A model generated the notes under the pieces. It was not told where the DNA came from, searched no databases, and saw nothing but the letters and a program-made list of their open reading frames with translations. Of a DNA stretch of 64,000 nucleotides, positions 21,938 through 35,000 are shown one piece after another. A program made the position numbers and the translations under genes. Origin of the DNA: Phallusia fumigata. Lineage: Eukaryota; Chordata; Ascidiacea; Phlebobranchia; Ascidiidae. The stretch's first letter is position 1, and each line of letters starts with the position of its first letter. The DNA lies in assembly GCA_008931825.1 (NCBI GenBank), contig QXVZ01032047.1:1-64000 (forward strand). Reading direction: 5' to 3'.

Positions 21938-24900
21938 ATGGCTGAAGGAGATTTTATGGTTTCCTATAAAAATGTATCAAACAAGCTAAAAAAGTATGTA
22001 AGCCTAACTGGTATATTATTATGCGTTCTCTTTCTTCCATGAATGGGACACATATTGTTTTTACTCTGTTTTTTCTGTCAAGTTTGTTCCCATGTTTTAC
22101 ATGTTTTAGTCAAGACAAATCCTTAAATTTTCATGCATGATAGATGGGTATCTGAAGTAGTGCACTGACAGCTTTTTACCCCAGTTTACCCCTTGGTTCA
22201 CCCACAGGTTTCCTAAAAATGACATTTTTAAAGCGGCAATATTTAGCAAAGTAAGTCACCTAGAAGTTTCCTATTTTGATAGTTGATATAATGCAAAGAA
22301 CTTTGAAGTTTTATGACTTTAATCCGGATTCACTATTTTTTGCCTTTTTAACCCTGAATATTCATTGTTTTGCTTACATGCCTTTACTTCAGACATACCA
22401 ATCCAAATGTATTGAAATTTAAAACATAGATATGTAGGGTGCTGCTTATTGGTTGTTTAAAATTTTGGCATGATCAGTCATCTATCCTTACAGTTCAAAT
22501 ACTAGTTCAAACACTGACTGTTTTGCCCCAAATGCAAAACAACCCAACGCAAGGGAATGATTGGCGAGTTTACAAAACAAAATTTATTAAATTGCACTAA
22601 TTTGGCGATGTAGAAGACAGTATAGCACAACAATTTATTTACCCATTTTTTTGGCCTGCCATTTCGCTGACGAATCCTAGCTGTTGATACTACACCACTG
22701 CTTTACATGATTGCACAGTGTTAACGGAAATGCGTTTGCTAAATAATGCAATAATAGATAATACGTTGCAATAACTTTGCTCCCATTTACAGTTGTACAT
22801 TAGCATGTATAAGTTGGTTAGACAAAAAGCCAATATTGTTGTTGGATTTATAACGCATTGCTGAAACCTCATTGGAAAGGGTCATTTAAAGTTGTGCGGT
22901 TTGCTCTGGCTCGGCCAAAGGTACAGGTCAAACTATTGGTTAGAGTGGGTGTGGGGTCTAAATTATGCTTTTGACATTAGGATTAAAATTGACATGATAA
23001 GTAAATGTTTTAGTTAGATCGTGAATGGAAATCTTAAATGGATTTTAAACTAATTTCTAAACCGATGACAGCCTTAAAACATTACCACTATTCACAAATT
23101 GCATGTGTGTGGGGACCCATATGTTTATGCTAGCAGAAACAATCATGTTATAAAATGTCAAGGGAGTTAGGGACCCAATGTAACCAGGTATTGAATATGT
23201 ATCCAATGTAATAATGGAAATGGTACATGTGGAAAACATTATTTTAGGGTGGTAGTGTATGTGAAATGAAAGCATGGAAAATGTCACCTCTCTAGTTAAA
23301 TGTTGTGTTAGACATAAATATGTTTAGTGAAATATAAACAGTCTTACATTGATTTTTAGTTATTGACTTTTTTTCAGACGTTTCATGAAAAAACCCAACT
23401 TCGCAGAAGCTAGTGAAGAATTCCTTAAAATTGCCAAGAACCTCAACAATGATGGCTGTCATGCCTATGCAGGATTATGTCACATGGCTGTTGCAAGGTT
23501 GCTTACAACATTATGTACTTTATTTTCATTAATTTATTGATTATATTTTATAATTGTTGCTGTTGTAGATGTGAACAATCTATGATGAACACTGCTGGTG
23601 AGATTCATCATTTAGTTGAAGCAGCAAAAAGCTTTTTACAAGCTCACAATGATGTGGATCTAATACGATGCCCACACTGCAGAGAAAATATTTCTTCAGC
23701 ATTGTCTTGCTGTGATGCTGTAATTAAGGTAGCCTAACAATATCAAAATGAATGTAAATAGTTTTATGGTTGACAGTCATATTTGTATGTTTGGTATGAA
23801 AAATAATTTTGAGAAAAGCAAATAGCTAATTACTTTATTTTTGTAGATATGTCTTTCAAAAGATATGCCAAAAGATGCTCTGAGTTTGTGTTGGAAACTG
23901 GGGGAATGGTTTGAGGTTTGCAAAACAAATTGTGTTAACGTACTTCACATTTGTCGATTTCAAGATTATCTTTATTGGTTGCACATTATTATCTCGTACT
24001 TGATTATTTTAGCTTAAGTTTCTGTCAGATTTTTCAGCATTACCTCTATACTTTTAAGTGCAATATGGAATTTGACAAAGCAATTGTTCAGTTTCAAAGA
24101 TGCGAGTCGTTGTGCATCTGCAATTCCTTCCAACTTTTTTTAACTCACAAGAAACTGTTTTCATTGCATTTACGGAGAAGTATGTTAATAGATATTTTTA
24201 GCACCATTTCAACGCAAATTAACATATTTTCTTTTCATTGTTATAGACACATTTCTTGCTGCATTAAACCATGGTACACAAATGTTGGAAGTTGGACAAA
24301 CACTAGTTTCCTCTGAACAAACAGGTTAAAACATTTCTGTGGGTCAAAAAGGGACCATATTATTTTTTTGCTGTTTAATGCCAGTTAGGTTCTCCCATTT
24401 GGTAAAGGAAAAGTCACTTTAATTTGCACATTTGATAGATGCATTTGTGCATTGTAACTTTTGACCCACATGCCTCAAAATAGGGAATTTTTAAAACAGC
24501 AACAAGTAAGTCACCGAGAAGTCTTGTATGTTGATGGGTGGTAAAATGCTAAGAATTTGAAAGCATTTTGTGCCTTTCAATCGGATTTTTCACCTTTATT
24601 TTTTTGTTTGAAGTCACTTAAGTTCAGAAATACTAATGCAAATGTATTGAAAATTTCAAACATAGATAGGATGCTTTTTATTGGTTGTCTAAAATGTAAC
24701 CTATATGGTTCAAGGTGGTGTTTCACTGGCTGTAATTGCACAGCAGTAACGTATCATGTTTGCTACATAGCAATGTAGTAAACAATGTGTCACAGAAACT
24801 TAAAATAATATTTAAAGGGTCATGCTGTTTGTGAAATGGGGAAGCCACATTTCTGGTTACTTTTGTTTTAGTCATTTGTTAAGTATTAACCCTGCTAACC

Positions 24901-27080
24901 ACCCCTAAGGTAGGTTAAATTATTGAACAACAGCTCAATAATAATTTGATGAAATTTAGACAGTTTGTAGATTTGGTGATTGTAGTGTACCGATGACTTT
25001 GTTTCCCACTAAAGCCCAAACGATTACCCAGCTAACCCCCCAAAGTGGATAAAAATATAGAACAGTGATTATTTAACAATAATTTGAATGAAATTTTGAC
25101 AGATTGTAATTAGGAATCAGTGTGTTGGGTGATATGAAGGGATGTTTAAAGTAGAAAATTGAATCTTAAGCAATCAAGTCCATACAGATTCAAACTTAAA
25201 TATATTGGGTAGTACCAATATATTATTTTCTTCACAACTGTATTGTAACCAGAGTAACTTGTTTGCACTTCAAGTTGAAGCGAATTATATGTACAGATGC
25301 TGCAGCACTTTAACAACACTGTTTGTTTTGCCCATTCAGCTTATACTCAACAATGCATTAACATGATAAGCATTTTGCAAAAGCTCAAAAAAGTAACAAG
25401 TCTATTGTCACATGATTAAAATTTTTGCAGTTTTTGTAATGTACGTTATTCAATTTTACGGTTTTATAGGTTGTTTCCAATTAACTTGTTAATTGACATT
25501 TTTGTCAGATGCCTACTTCCTACTACAAAATGAATGTGAAACCACTGTAGTTTTGCTTATCCTGTTATTGAACCCACATCCACTAAATATCAAGGAACAA
25601 CATTCAACTATTTTGCAAAAGTATATTTGGTCGGAGGATCAGGATGCCTTTCACCAATCAATATCAGATAAAAATGAGGATTTCTTTGTTCTAATGCAAT
25701 CTCTTGTGGTATGCTTTCTTGTTTTATGGCAGTGGTTCCCAACCGTCACTGCATTCCACCTTCCCTTTTTTGAACTTTTCATTCTTCCCTACCAGACAAA
25801 AAAGGGTTATTACATAACATTAAAAGGTTTTATCTAAAGTCATCAAGTTCCTCTCTGGTTGGGAACCACTGGCTTATGGGGTTGTTTTTTTATGTCCAGA
25901 TTTTTGTCACAGATCTTTTGTATTATTGTAGATAACTTGTTCAGCACAAGATATTGGCTCAATTCAAAAACTTCAAGTTGTTTTAAGGTATGGCAAAGAA
26001 TAGTTATTCAGTTATACACAAGTGCAAAAAAAATTGATATTAGCAGTAATATAGTTTAAAAGCTTTATTTGTTTTTCATTTTTAACAATAAAAAGAAGTT
26101 TTCATGTCTACTTTCCTAAACTTCAAAATATTTTTTTAAATTTTACTATCAAATTTGTCAAAGAAACAGTCACATTTACAAACAATATTTATCAAAAAGC
26201 AGGTCCCATGTGATTAATGTATAGCAAAATTTTATTTGAAAGTTATGTAGGTATGCTTCATGTAACTACATGCAGTGAAGTTATAGAGTTACTGCATAGC
26301 ATAGTTAAAAAAAATCTTCCCCACTTTTCATTATTTGTAAATAGGAGACCTGAAAGGTTATTGAGAGTTCTGAATTAAAATATATGGCCTAGTGAAAGGG
26401 GACACATCTCGTTTTTTTTCTCTTTATTTTTTTTTTCTGTTGTTTTGGTCAAGAAAGAGTTTTCCTCAATTTTCTTTAAATTTTCACACATGATAGATAG
26501 GTATTTACTAAAGTAAATCACCTAAAAGTTTCATATTTTAATATTTAATACAATTCAAAGTTTTTTAAATGATGTTTTGGCTTCAGTTTGGATTCACCCA
26601 ATTTTGACCCTTTAAGCACCAAATGTTCAGTTTTATGTTTACATAAGTTTGTTTGCACATTTTTGCCCAGAAAGAGTTGTTCAAATTTCTTCAAATTTTC
26701 ACACATGAGAGTGGGTATCTGAAGTTGTGCACTGACAACTTTTTACCCAAGTTCACTCACAGGCCCCGAAAACATAAAATTTTTATGACAGCAATATTTT
26801 AAAAAGTAAGTCACCTAGAAGTTTCATATTTTATTGGTTGATACAAAGTAAAGTGTTTCAAAGTATTTTGTGACTTAAATTTGGATTCACCCCTTTTTTA
26901 CCTTTTTAACCCCAAATATTCAGTTTGTTGTCTACATGTTCTTTACTTCAACTGTACTATTCCAAATTTTTGCTTAACATTGTTTTTTTAATTTTTAGAA
27001 AGTTTTTCACAGTGGAGCAAAACTTTTTACTCAATAGGATTTTGGAAGAATACAACCATCATTCAGGATTGGGATTTTAG
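21938..27080 (+). CDS. F8A1: Huntingtin partner HAP40 / F8A, 9 exons
   Basis: Exons: 21938-21993, 23378-23497, 23569-23728, 23847-23915, 24038-24179, 24247-24324, 25509-25708, 25932-25987 and 26999-27080. All are GT-AG and phases agree, giving 320 residues (human 371). Diagnostic stretches are VSNKLKKRFMKKPNFAEA at the N terminus, AYAGLCHMAVARCEQ, DAYFLLQNECETTVVLLILL, LQKYIWS, the exon 7/8 join MQSLVITC, and a C-terminal TVEQNFLLNRILEE ending in GLGF. HAP40 is a TPR-like alpha-solenoid protein that binds and stabilises huntingtin between its HEAT domains and links it to Rab5 endosomes. An AATAAA at 27342-27347 follows. A small hAT-type MITE sits 21 bases after the exon 7 donor. The mammalian gene is intronless, whereas this one has eight introns. 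Confidence 0.93.
22060..22480 (+). repeat. Dispersed repeat family B (HAP40 intron 1)
   Basis: Ordered words: CATGATAGATGGGTATCTGA, GCACTGACAGCTTTTTACCC, AAAGTAAGTCACCTAGAAGT, TTTTGATAGTTGATA, GGATTCAC and CCTTTTTAACCC. The same order recurs at 24.35, 26.4 and 26.65 kb and in part at 56.1 kb, always inside introns. Class unknown. Confidence 0.6.
23095..23290 (+). repeat. Dispersed repeat family C (HAP40 intron 1)
   Basis: Starts GCATGTGTGTGGGGACCCAT, then AGCAGAAACAATCATG, GACCCAATGTAACCA and GTGTATGTGAAATG. It matches 55.9 kb on the same strand and 3.2-3.4 kb on the opposite strand. Confidence 0.55.
24340..24720 (+). repeat. Dispersed repeat family B (HAP40 intron 6)
   Basis: A diverged copy with AACAAGTAAGTCACCGAGAAGT, TGATGGGTGGTAAAATGC, CAATCGGATTTTTCACC and AATGCAAATGTATTGAAA. 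These parallel the 22.1-22.5 kb copy. Confidence 0.5.
24880..25130 (+). repeat. Dispersed repeat family A (HAP40 intron 6)
   Basis: Two partial units contain ATAATTTGATGAAATTTAGACAG and AATAATTTGAATGAAATTTTGACAG (each shortened here), and ACCCAGCTAACCCCCC. The words match the tandem array in NDUFB9 intron 1. Confidence 0.5.
25730..25871. mobile_element. 142-bp palindromic hAT-type MITE in HAP40 intron 7
   Basis: The left end is CAGTGGTTCCCAACC and the right end GGTTGGGAACCACTG, a perfect 15-base terminal inverted repeat of the CAGTGGTTC class typical of hAT elements. Flanking 8-mers TTTTATGG (25722-25729) and GCTTATGG (25872-25879) match at 6 of 8. There is no coding capacity. It begins 21 bases downstream of the exon 7 splice donor. 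Confidence 0.8.
26395..26960 (+). repeat. Two adjacent copies of repeat family B (HAP40 intron 8)
   Basis: The word order TTTTCACACATGATAGAT, GGTATTTACT, GTAAATCACCTAAAAGTTTC and GGATTCACCC occurs at about 26460-26620. It is followed by a fuller copy at 26660-26930 (CACACATGAGAGTGGGTATC, GCACTGACAACTTTTTACCC, AAAAAGTAAGTCACCTAGAA, GGATTCACCCC). This is non-coding intron sequence just before the last exon. Confidence 0.55.
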
Positions 27081-28320
27081 ACATTTTGAACACAACAGCG
27101 ATGGTTCAAATTATCTGCAGTTACTAGACCACGAAAAAAATTATTTACAAGAATTTGAAAAACAGTATGACAGAAACTACATATAAGCACACAGAAAACA
27201 TGTTTTGGATGAAGCATAAGATAACTGAAAAGTAGGCAAATATCTTTAAGTTCCTGGCTGTTTATTTGTGATGTACTCATTCAATATTTTGGAAAAACGT
27301 TTTTTGTCTAAGCTATCATTGTTCATCTGTGTTCTCTGTGCAATAAACTGAGTGGTGCACATTATTTCCGGTGTTGACTTTGCACCTTAGAGTTCGGTTG
27401 TTGTACAGGCTAAAGTATACTTAATCTTCTTCAAAACACTATAGGTTAGGACTACAAATGAACTTAAGTCACTACTTACTTTTGAAAATGAGAAAGAATG
27501 GATGGAACCCTTAAAAACGTTCAAACGTATCTATTTCGATTTCTTCTTAATGTTATCTTTTCGATTTTGATTTGCGTCATTGTCTAGCTCTGTAAATTAG
27601 CAATAAACAATAACTATTATTCACTAGAACGCTTAAAACCATGTATGCAACTGACTAACACTACTCCCTTGCTCAGAGCGAGCGGCAGCATAACTTCCTG
27701 ATTGTTTAAGTGCTACCGCGTCGCTTTGTGTTTTTACCAAGCTAAACAACATTAACTCGACAATGTTTGATCGTACTCTATGATCTGTGATTTTAAGTCC
27801 TAATTCGTTTGCTCTCGTGCAGTTTTACCTGTTGTTTTTAAGTCGGCGACTTGAAGGATTTTTTTTCGCATTCAGGAAAATTTCGTTTAATTCGTTGCGC
27901 AAGGCACGGCAAATGGCATATACAAGGCAACGAGGCGTCATAAATAAGCAGCAAAAAACACAACATGAAACACAAACAAAAATTGCAGCGAATACTTCGA
28001 TTCAACAAACACACACAGTTCTACAGGCTAATTACGTGCCGATTTTATGGTTTGTATTATTTTGGTAACGTAAGCTAAACAAGCAGCACCTATTGCAAAA
28101 CGCCGGCCATTGAAATGTGCGCGGCATAAAATAAATTAATTTAGAAATACGTCACCGAGTTACACCCATGTGCAAATGCGAATTATGTTAATAAAACATG
28201 TACCGTCATCGCTTTGTCAATTATGATTTAAACAGCACATAATATTTTGAGGAACCAAACAAAAAGTAAGTCAAACAAAGTGTGATGATTTTACAATTGC
28301 CGATGTCTTTGCTTCCGTTT
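27081..28320. other. Convergent 3' intergenic region, HAP40 / ESRP
   Basis: Holds the HAP40 AATAAA at 27342-27347. The rest is AT-rich with a few open frames of under 95 codons that show no family resemblance and no splice context. A clear minus-strand polyadenylation signal for ESRP was not found. Confidence 0.55.
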
Positions 28321-29082
28321 TTACATCAACAGAAGTTCCACGTAGCGATTTCCCATCGGTTTTCGATTGTTTTCAACAACTGCCCGATGAGCATCTTCTA
28401 ATGTCGAGAATGTTACCAAAGCTTCACCCGTTGGACGGAGCTTGTCGTTGTAGAGAAGTTTGATTGAACTGGAGTTGATCTGATGAAAAGACATCAATTT
28501 TTTGCGTTTTTAACTATATGAGCTAACTTGTTACACAATTAAGTGACTCAAACCTATGTACGAACAATTAGCGATTTAACTTGCACTGAGATTAATATTG
28601 CTTAGTTAAACAATCGTAGAAAAAATGGTTTGATCACTAGACCAGTTTGAATCGACGTTTTAGAAACTTTTACGTGTGTCTGTTGTATCTGTTGTAACGA
28701 TTTTTTTCCGATTTTACGGTTAAAGCTCGTTCGAAACAAGCACTAGAGTGCGTGTAAACAAAAGTTCGCTACACCCAACAAGTTTTTAAAGATAACCTTT
28801 TAAACAAGCAACCTCAGACGACTAAAAAGGTGCTTTTTCGTTTGAACTTACGTTATATCCTTTAAAAAAGGCTAGAATATCAGGAACTCCAGCATGGTAG
28901 GGCATGCCCTGCATCCGAACCTGAATCCCACAACTGGCTATTGATATCGAAGTGCCAGGTATCGCACCTGCTGTTGTCGAAACAGGGACAGCCCCGGCCA
29001 AGCTGCTTACCGGAGTGCCAGTATTTCCGGTTGGTGACACTGGTGGAGTCGGCAAATACTGTGCACAAGGCAGGTACGTAGG
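28321..29082 (-). other. ESRP: ESRP C-terminal exons 16-17: complete fourth RRM
   Basis: Exon 16 ends with [20 protein letters not shown] plus GYN. Exon 17 continues in phase with [20 protein letters not shown], then [11 protein letters not shown] and stop. It therefore contains both the RNP2-like first strand and an RNP1-like TGEALVTF, followed by the GNRYVEL last strand. As I recall, vertebrate ESRP1/2 keep only the first half of this unit (VRMQGLxYxxGxKxIL...) before a different tail. Confidence 0.75.
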
Positions 29083-32000
29083 CTAAACGAAAAATAATAC
29101 ACAAGTTGTAAAATAGAAGGTAAAAAATGTATGAGGACTAACATTTTACTAAAGCCCAGGTAAACAGCATTGTAAACGCATTTTCGCAAACTAAAAATTA
29201 GGAAATTAAAAAGTGTAACAAATACGCTTTGTCAGTAGGCGTTATGTATCAACGATTACGGTACATACCTGCCCGTAAAGTGCGCTTCTAGTGGATGTAA
29301 ACAATGCCTGGGACTGAAGTAGATCCAGTTGCGTCGGATACTGCGCTTGTGGAGCCGCAAGAGAAGGTTGCATGAGTAAAGCTCCGTGTGGGGTTTGGAT
29401 TATAAAGGGTGACGTGACTGGGCTTGTGGGGGTAGCTATTTGTGGAACATGGAGGGGTGCTGTTGCAACAAGCGGCTGCTCCGGTGGCAGAATTGCTGAA
29501 ATACAAAGATTTTTTTACATGGTTTACAGGTGTGATGAAGAAGTAAGAGCATCCACCAAGTTTGTAATACACAGCTTCGCGTGTTGCAATTTGCGCCACC
29601 TCTGTAGTAAATGCAGCATGTGCTATTTTTACTACAGCCACCGTAGTTTGCCATTGTGGCATTTTCAATCCATGTCCTGTCTTTGGGTTACCACGTTGCA
29701 AATGCGAGCAAAACTTAAAACAATGGAACAGAAAAAATATTATTTAATACATGACATACTCATTCCAGGAGGAGGCACCATTCCGTTTCTGTTAAGTGTT
29801 CCACCCATTAACACCAGATTCATTTCATCCCCGGAACATTGAAACACCTCCACATACCGTTCACCCATATGCTTCTTGTGGCAGCCACCCTTACTTACGT
29901 CCAAACCAGCTTGAGAAGCTTTTTCAGGGGACAACAACTGAATAAAAGCATCGCCAGACGGACGTCCCTAATGAAAAGATTTTTTCTCATGTAAGTTTTT
30001 CGTATACGGTTCCATTGCAGAATTCTGCACACAGACTACACTGAATTAGCTTTATTTGAGAAGAAATAACGAACGTCAGTAAACAAGACTATGTATCTTT
30101 AGATGTCATCCAAATGGATAAAAATAAGCTCTGGAATAGTGCAATTAAAAGAAGACATATTTTAAAATATTTGTCACTTTGTATTGTATGAAGCTAGTTT
30201 AGGAATCTACTTCATAAAAATCGCAGGAATCGAGTGATAAACACAATTTACCTGTTGGTTGAGCACCATATGTATACCATGCGGAAGAATAAATGGTGAC
30301 AGCTCCCCTAAAAATGCCATGATGTCTTCAATAGTTGCTGAATAGGGCATTCCACGCAAACTACATGCAAAAATAAGTTCATGTCGGCTTTTATGTAGCA
30401 GTAGAACAAAAACTGTGTCTATTGTACATACTAAACCGGTAATATTAGCCGTATTCATACAAAAATTTTTGTTTTCATTAGTTTAACGTAAAAGATTTAA
30501 CTAATGTGTNATTTACCTGTTGGTTGAGCACCATATGTATACCATGCGGAAGAATAAATGGTGACAGCTCCCCTAAAAATGCCATGATGTCTTCAATAGT
30601 TGCTGAATAGGGCATTCCACGCAAACTGCACGCAAAAATAAGTTCATGTCGGCTTTTATGTAGCAGTAGAACAAAAACTGTGTCTATTGTACCTACTAAA
30701 CCGGTAATATTAGCCGTATTCATGCAAAAATTTTTGCTTTCATCAGTTTAACGCATAAGATTTCTTCTGTTTATAAATGGCCTTGCGCTCAGCACAAATG
30801 GCCTTGCTTTCAACGGTATTTATTTATTGGCTATACTAATGTTTAAATATTTTTTTGTCTAAATTAGAATGGTATATTTTGCAAGTAAACTTTTAACTAT
30901 TGTGTAAGTACAACTCATCTTACCGAATGCAATTGCGCACTGATCCCGGGTTAATCATGTTTTGCAGACCTTGGTTAACTTGAGCCGGTGTGTTAGTCAG
31001 TGACTGCTGTCCATTTGGTATTAAAGCAATCTGCATGGATGCAGGCATTGAAGTTAGAAGTGGGGACGTCATATGTCGGCTTAAAACCTGCAAAGATTCA
31101 AAATATTTAAAACTATACTGGTTTGGCACAAGAGCGCTGCGTCCTTTCACATAAACACTTCAGATTTTAAAATGCCCGGGGCGAGTGACACGTTACGCAT
31201 GCGGAGGTAATACCAATAATCAAACCATCAACGTATCCGCCGATTTTGGACCGACGCGGGGTACAAAAATATTGTTAGGTGACATAATTTAACTATAATT
31301 GCGCAGTTAACATGATATTCAAAAAACGAACAATACTAAAATTTACTTAATATACGTCTTTGACTCTTTATGCCTTTTGATAGCACATTAGTTATCGAAC
31401 ACAAAATTCAACTTCATTTTTACTACAATGTGCTAAATGCACTACAATTGCTTGATCTATATTTGCAATTTCCCTACATTTAATATTTGCACGATTTTCT
31501 AATTAAAGTCATAGCGGACTATTTAAGTCAAGTCAAATAATGTTTTCTAAGCCACTTACTTAAAAATAACAAACAACAACTTTCGGAATCACAGTGAAGA
31601 AGCTACTTCCAAACTAACAGACAATTCACCCAGAAGGAAAACACCGCAGCACCAAAATTCACACCAACCGCTAACAGCACCAGCGCCTATATACAGTGTC
31701 CACAAAATCTTGTTGGACCTGCTTGCTTCAACCGATCTTATATAAAATCTACCTTTTTCTGACCTCTTGTACCTGGCTTCTTATCAAATAACCAAGCAAC
31801 TTTCTCTGCACTTTTTCATTAGCAAGAGTAGAAGAGAAACAATCAGGTGCAGAACACACGACAGACCTACAATGCCCCGGGCGTAACATCTTTTATCGGC
31901 AGAGAGTAAATTTGAATAGAATCGCCAAGTTCTTACTCACTCGACGTCTAAGATAGGTCGGATCGTGCGAACAGTCTTAAAGTCCACTTAAACGTTGCTT

Positions 32001-35000
32001 TGTAACGATAATTACTGGACAGACGTACATTTTGGTCTGGCTAATTACGAATAATCACAGAACACTGCTTAAGCGTCGAGTTCGAATCACGCGCAACGAC
32101 CTGCACATAATAACATTGAACGGTACAACGTTTCGTAACAAGGTTCGTTTTATCGTCTTTAAACTGTTTTCAATAATCCTGCAATAAAACAAGGGTTATT
32201 TTCTAAAATATGACGCAGATATACGGAAATTAAATTGTTTCACCTGTTGTACTTCAGCTGCCGTGCTTTTGAATATCTCCACGTATCTTTTTCCCAGCGT
32301 CTGTTTGTGTATGTTCAAGGCTTCGCTTGCAATCTACACCATAATAACCTCGTGAATACAGGTTTTACGCAAATCACTAGACTCAGGGATACTTGCAAGT
32401 TTTTTTTGAAAAAAACCACGTTTTCACAAAAACAAGTGGATGTAGTTTTATTTAAATTTGACTGATTACTGCGCACAACATTGATTTTATACCCAAGAAT
32501 TTTCAGCCAAAACGTACAACATTGACATGAGACAAAAATATCTTTAATAACATTCGCTATAGCTAGATTTGTTTCTCGGTTTGGTAATGACGCTAGCTTA
32601 ATTTGAAATGTTTTTAATTTCGTCCTTTAAATCCCGTTTTCGGACAGTTTAGTCTTGGTTGTGAAGAGAACAGATAGATTAATTTGGTTCTAAACCATTT
32701 GGAGGACTTGTGTTGCTAGAATATTACGCACCGTTTCATCAGTAAACAAAACAAAGGCGTCCCCCGTAAATCGGCCGTCAGCGTATTTCACGAACAACAC
32801 GCCTTCCTCACCATGTGCTACCGGGGCGCCGTCACCGAAAAAGTCGATCTGCAAAAACACAACAAAAATGCCCAAAATAAAACAGCTATGCGTACTGAAA
32901 TCCCGATATCGACAAGCATAGAAACGGGAAATTCCAGTTACTACAAAAAATCTGTTTAATCGACTTCTTCAGGTCGGTGGAATCCTGAATCGGTGTCTTT
33001 TGTTAATCAAAGCAAGCAACTTGGGTAAGTAACAGATGCCAGCTGCTGCAAATCACATGCACTTGCGGTTCACCAAAGATCACCGGCTGAAATAGTTTTA
33101 TCGATAGAGTTTGATAAACTTACTATGTCCTGTGACGTCGTGCAGAACGGCAGTCCGCGCATGCGCACAATGGCGTCGCTCTCTTTGGACAGAAAATGGA
33201 TCGCCTCACTAGATGTACCTGTGTAATACAGAATTAAACAGTTCTCCTGCAGTGCAGTACACTAGAAACCTACATACAATGTCTTACTCAACCTACATGC
33301 CGATATACGTCCGACTTACTACTGTAACCAAATCCCCCACACAGGAAGATGCTACTGCTGTGCACTGATTATATGCACAAAACTGAAAGAATATACTTGG
33401 CACATACGCAGTTACCTGTAGCAACTTTAAGAAATTCTTCAGCTGATGCTCTGTACACCTACAGATGAACAAGGCATGAAAAAGTCAACGAAAAATGACG
33501 ACTGGTACATTGGTTGCTACCTACAACAGCAGTGCTGAAATACCCTTGCCATTAACAACTGCCATGCGTAATGTTTTTTATCACAGTTGTACCCTGAAAC
33601 AACATTGCTATGATTTGATGCAACGCAGAATAGCTTTTAGTTGTAACAATGATACGATCTGACGTAGCTAAGAACGCACTGGCTGGCGAGAATACGACGT
33701 GTCGACGAGAGGCGCATTACATCCCTGTTTCGGATGCGTGCAAACTGATTCACGTTTCCTATTTGAAGGCATATGTCATCTGCCGCATTATTGCCTTATC
33801 GGTTAGACCTTTTCGTGGTTTGTATTGTTGTGGACAACACTGATTTTACCCATAGTCTATTGAGCGGCAGCAGGCTTTACGACAGAACATTTCAGCAATG
33901 CATGTGATTTTTAATTTTAGCATTATTAGCAAATAGTCCTAGTTTGCTTTACATAGGCGGCTGTAATTTGCTTTGTAAAATAAAATCAATAAGTGTTGTC
34001 TAGAGTTGTTTAAAACGCTTAAAATAACGGAACGAAAACGGGCTTAAAATTGCACAGTTTACAAAAATCTCGTTAAAAAATTTACCAAACAGGATAGAAA
34101 ATGTTACATTAAAACTATCGGACTGAACTGAAACCGACAAGATATCCAATCACACGACTTTGAGGTAGCGTGTATCACAAAGCCAACTAAGCATAAGCAA
34201 TACCAGATATCCACACCACACAACCCGTGCTCACCTCAATATATCGGTTTCCCATATAGTGCTTGTGACGGAGCAAAGCCAAATCCCTTTGCTCGACATT
34301 TTCAAACCTAACCAATGCCTCGCCGTTTCTACGACCCTGGGGATTCAGCACCAAAGCTGCCCCTCCCCTGCGTGGCCCCAAAGTGGACCAACGGACGGTA
34401 GACAAACGACGGGTATTGGCGTTGTTACGTGAAAACACGGCACCAAGTGAAACCACCCATTAGTGCAAAGTCGTAGAAAAATAAAGATGTTGGATCGTCC
34501 CCGTTTTGAAGCAACCACCGACGCCATAGGCCCCACCAGGAAAACACCACCGATAATATAAAGAAAAATAAAACAAAGAAATTGAAAACAGAGCCAAGTC
34601 AAATGAAGGTTTGCTTCGGGGATGGAACAAAACTGCAATTATCTGGCCGGACCAGATTTTAGCACTTTCAATTAAAGTTCAGGGTCTCAAACATATGCGT
34701 CTGTATTACTGCAAAGCTCGAAACGTTTGCAAAAACTAGAACTAGTTTTTAATCAAGTTTGGTTAATTACATAATAACCAACAGGAATTTAGTAACTGTG
34801 TTTCATGGAGTATTAAATTTCAAATTTACGATATATTAACTGTATTTTGCCCCATCCCCGATGAGAAAAACGGTTTTAGAAGCGTGTTAAGGTCCACTCC
34901 ATCTCTATTTGTATTAGCTCTATGGATAGCCTATGACCAGAAACGTCTCAACCACCATTAGTTCACATTGAACTGAGCAATTGTGAAGTCACCATGTGCA

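Noticed and set aside
27787-28068. 93-codon frame between HAP40 and ESRP
   Set aside because: Gln/Thr-rich AT-biased sequence with no homologue recognised. It lies in a 3' intergenic region.
32065-32105. GAGTTCGAATCACGC resembling a tRNA B box
   Set aside because: No A box at the right distance and no pairing acceptor or anticodon arms. Chance match in ESRP intron.
32690-32731. Read-through tail of ESRP exon 10 ([17 protein letters not shown], stop)
   Set aside because: A GTGCGT donor at 32731 and the perfectly phased exon 32333-32244 restore the RRM2 alignment, so the tail is intron.
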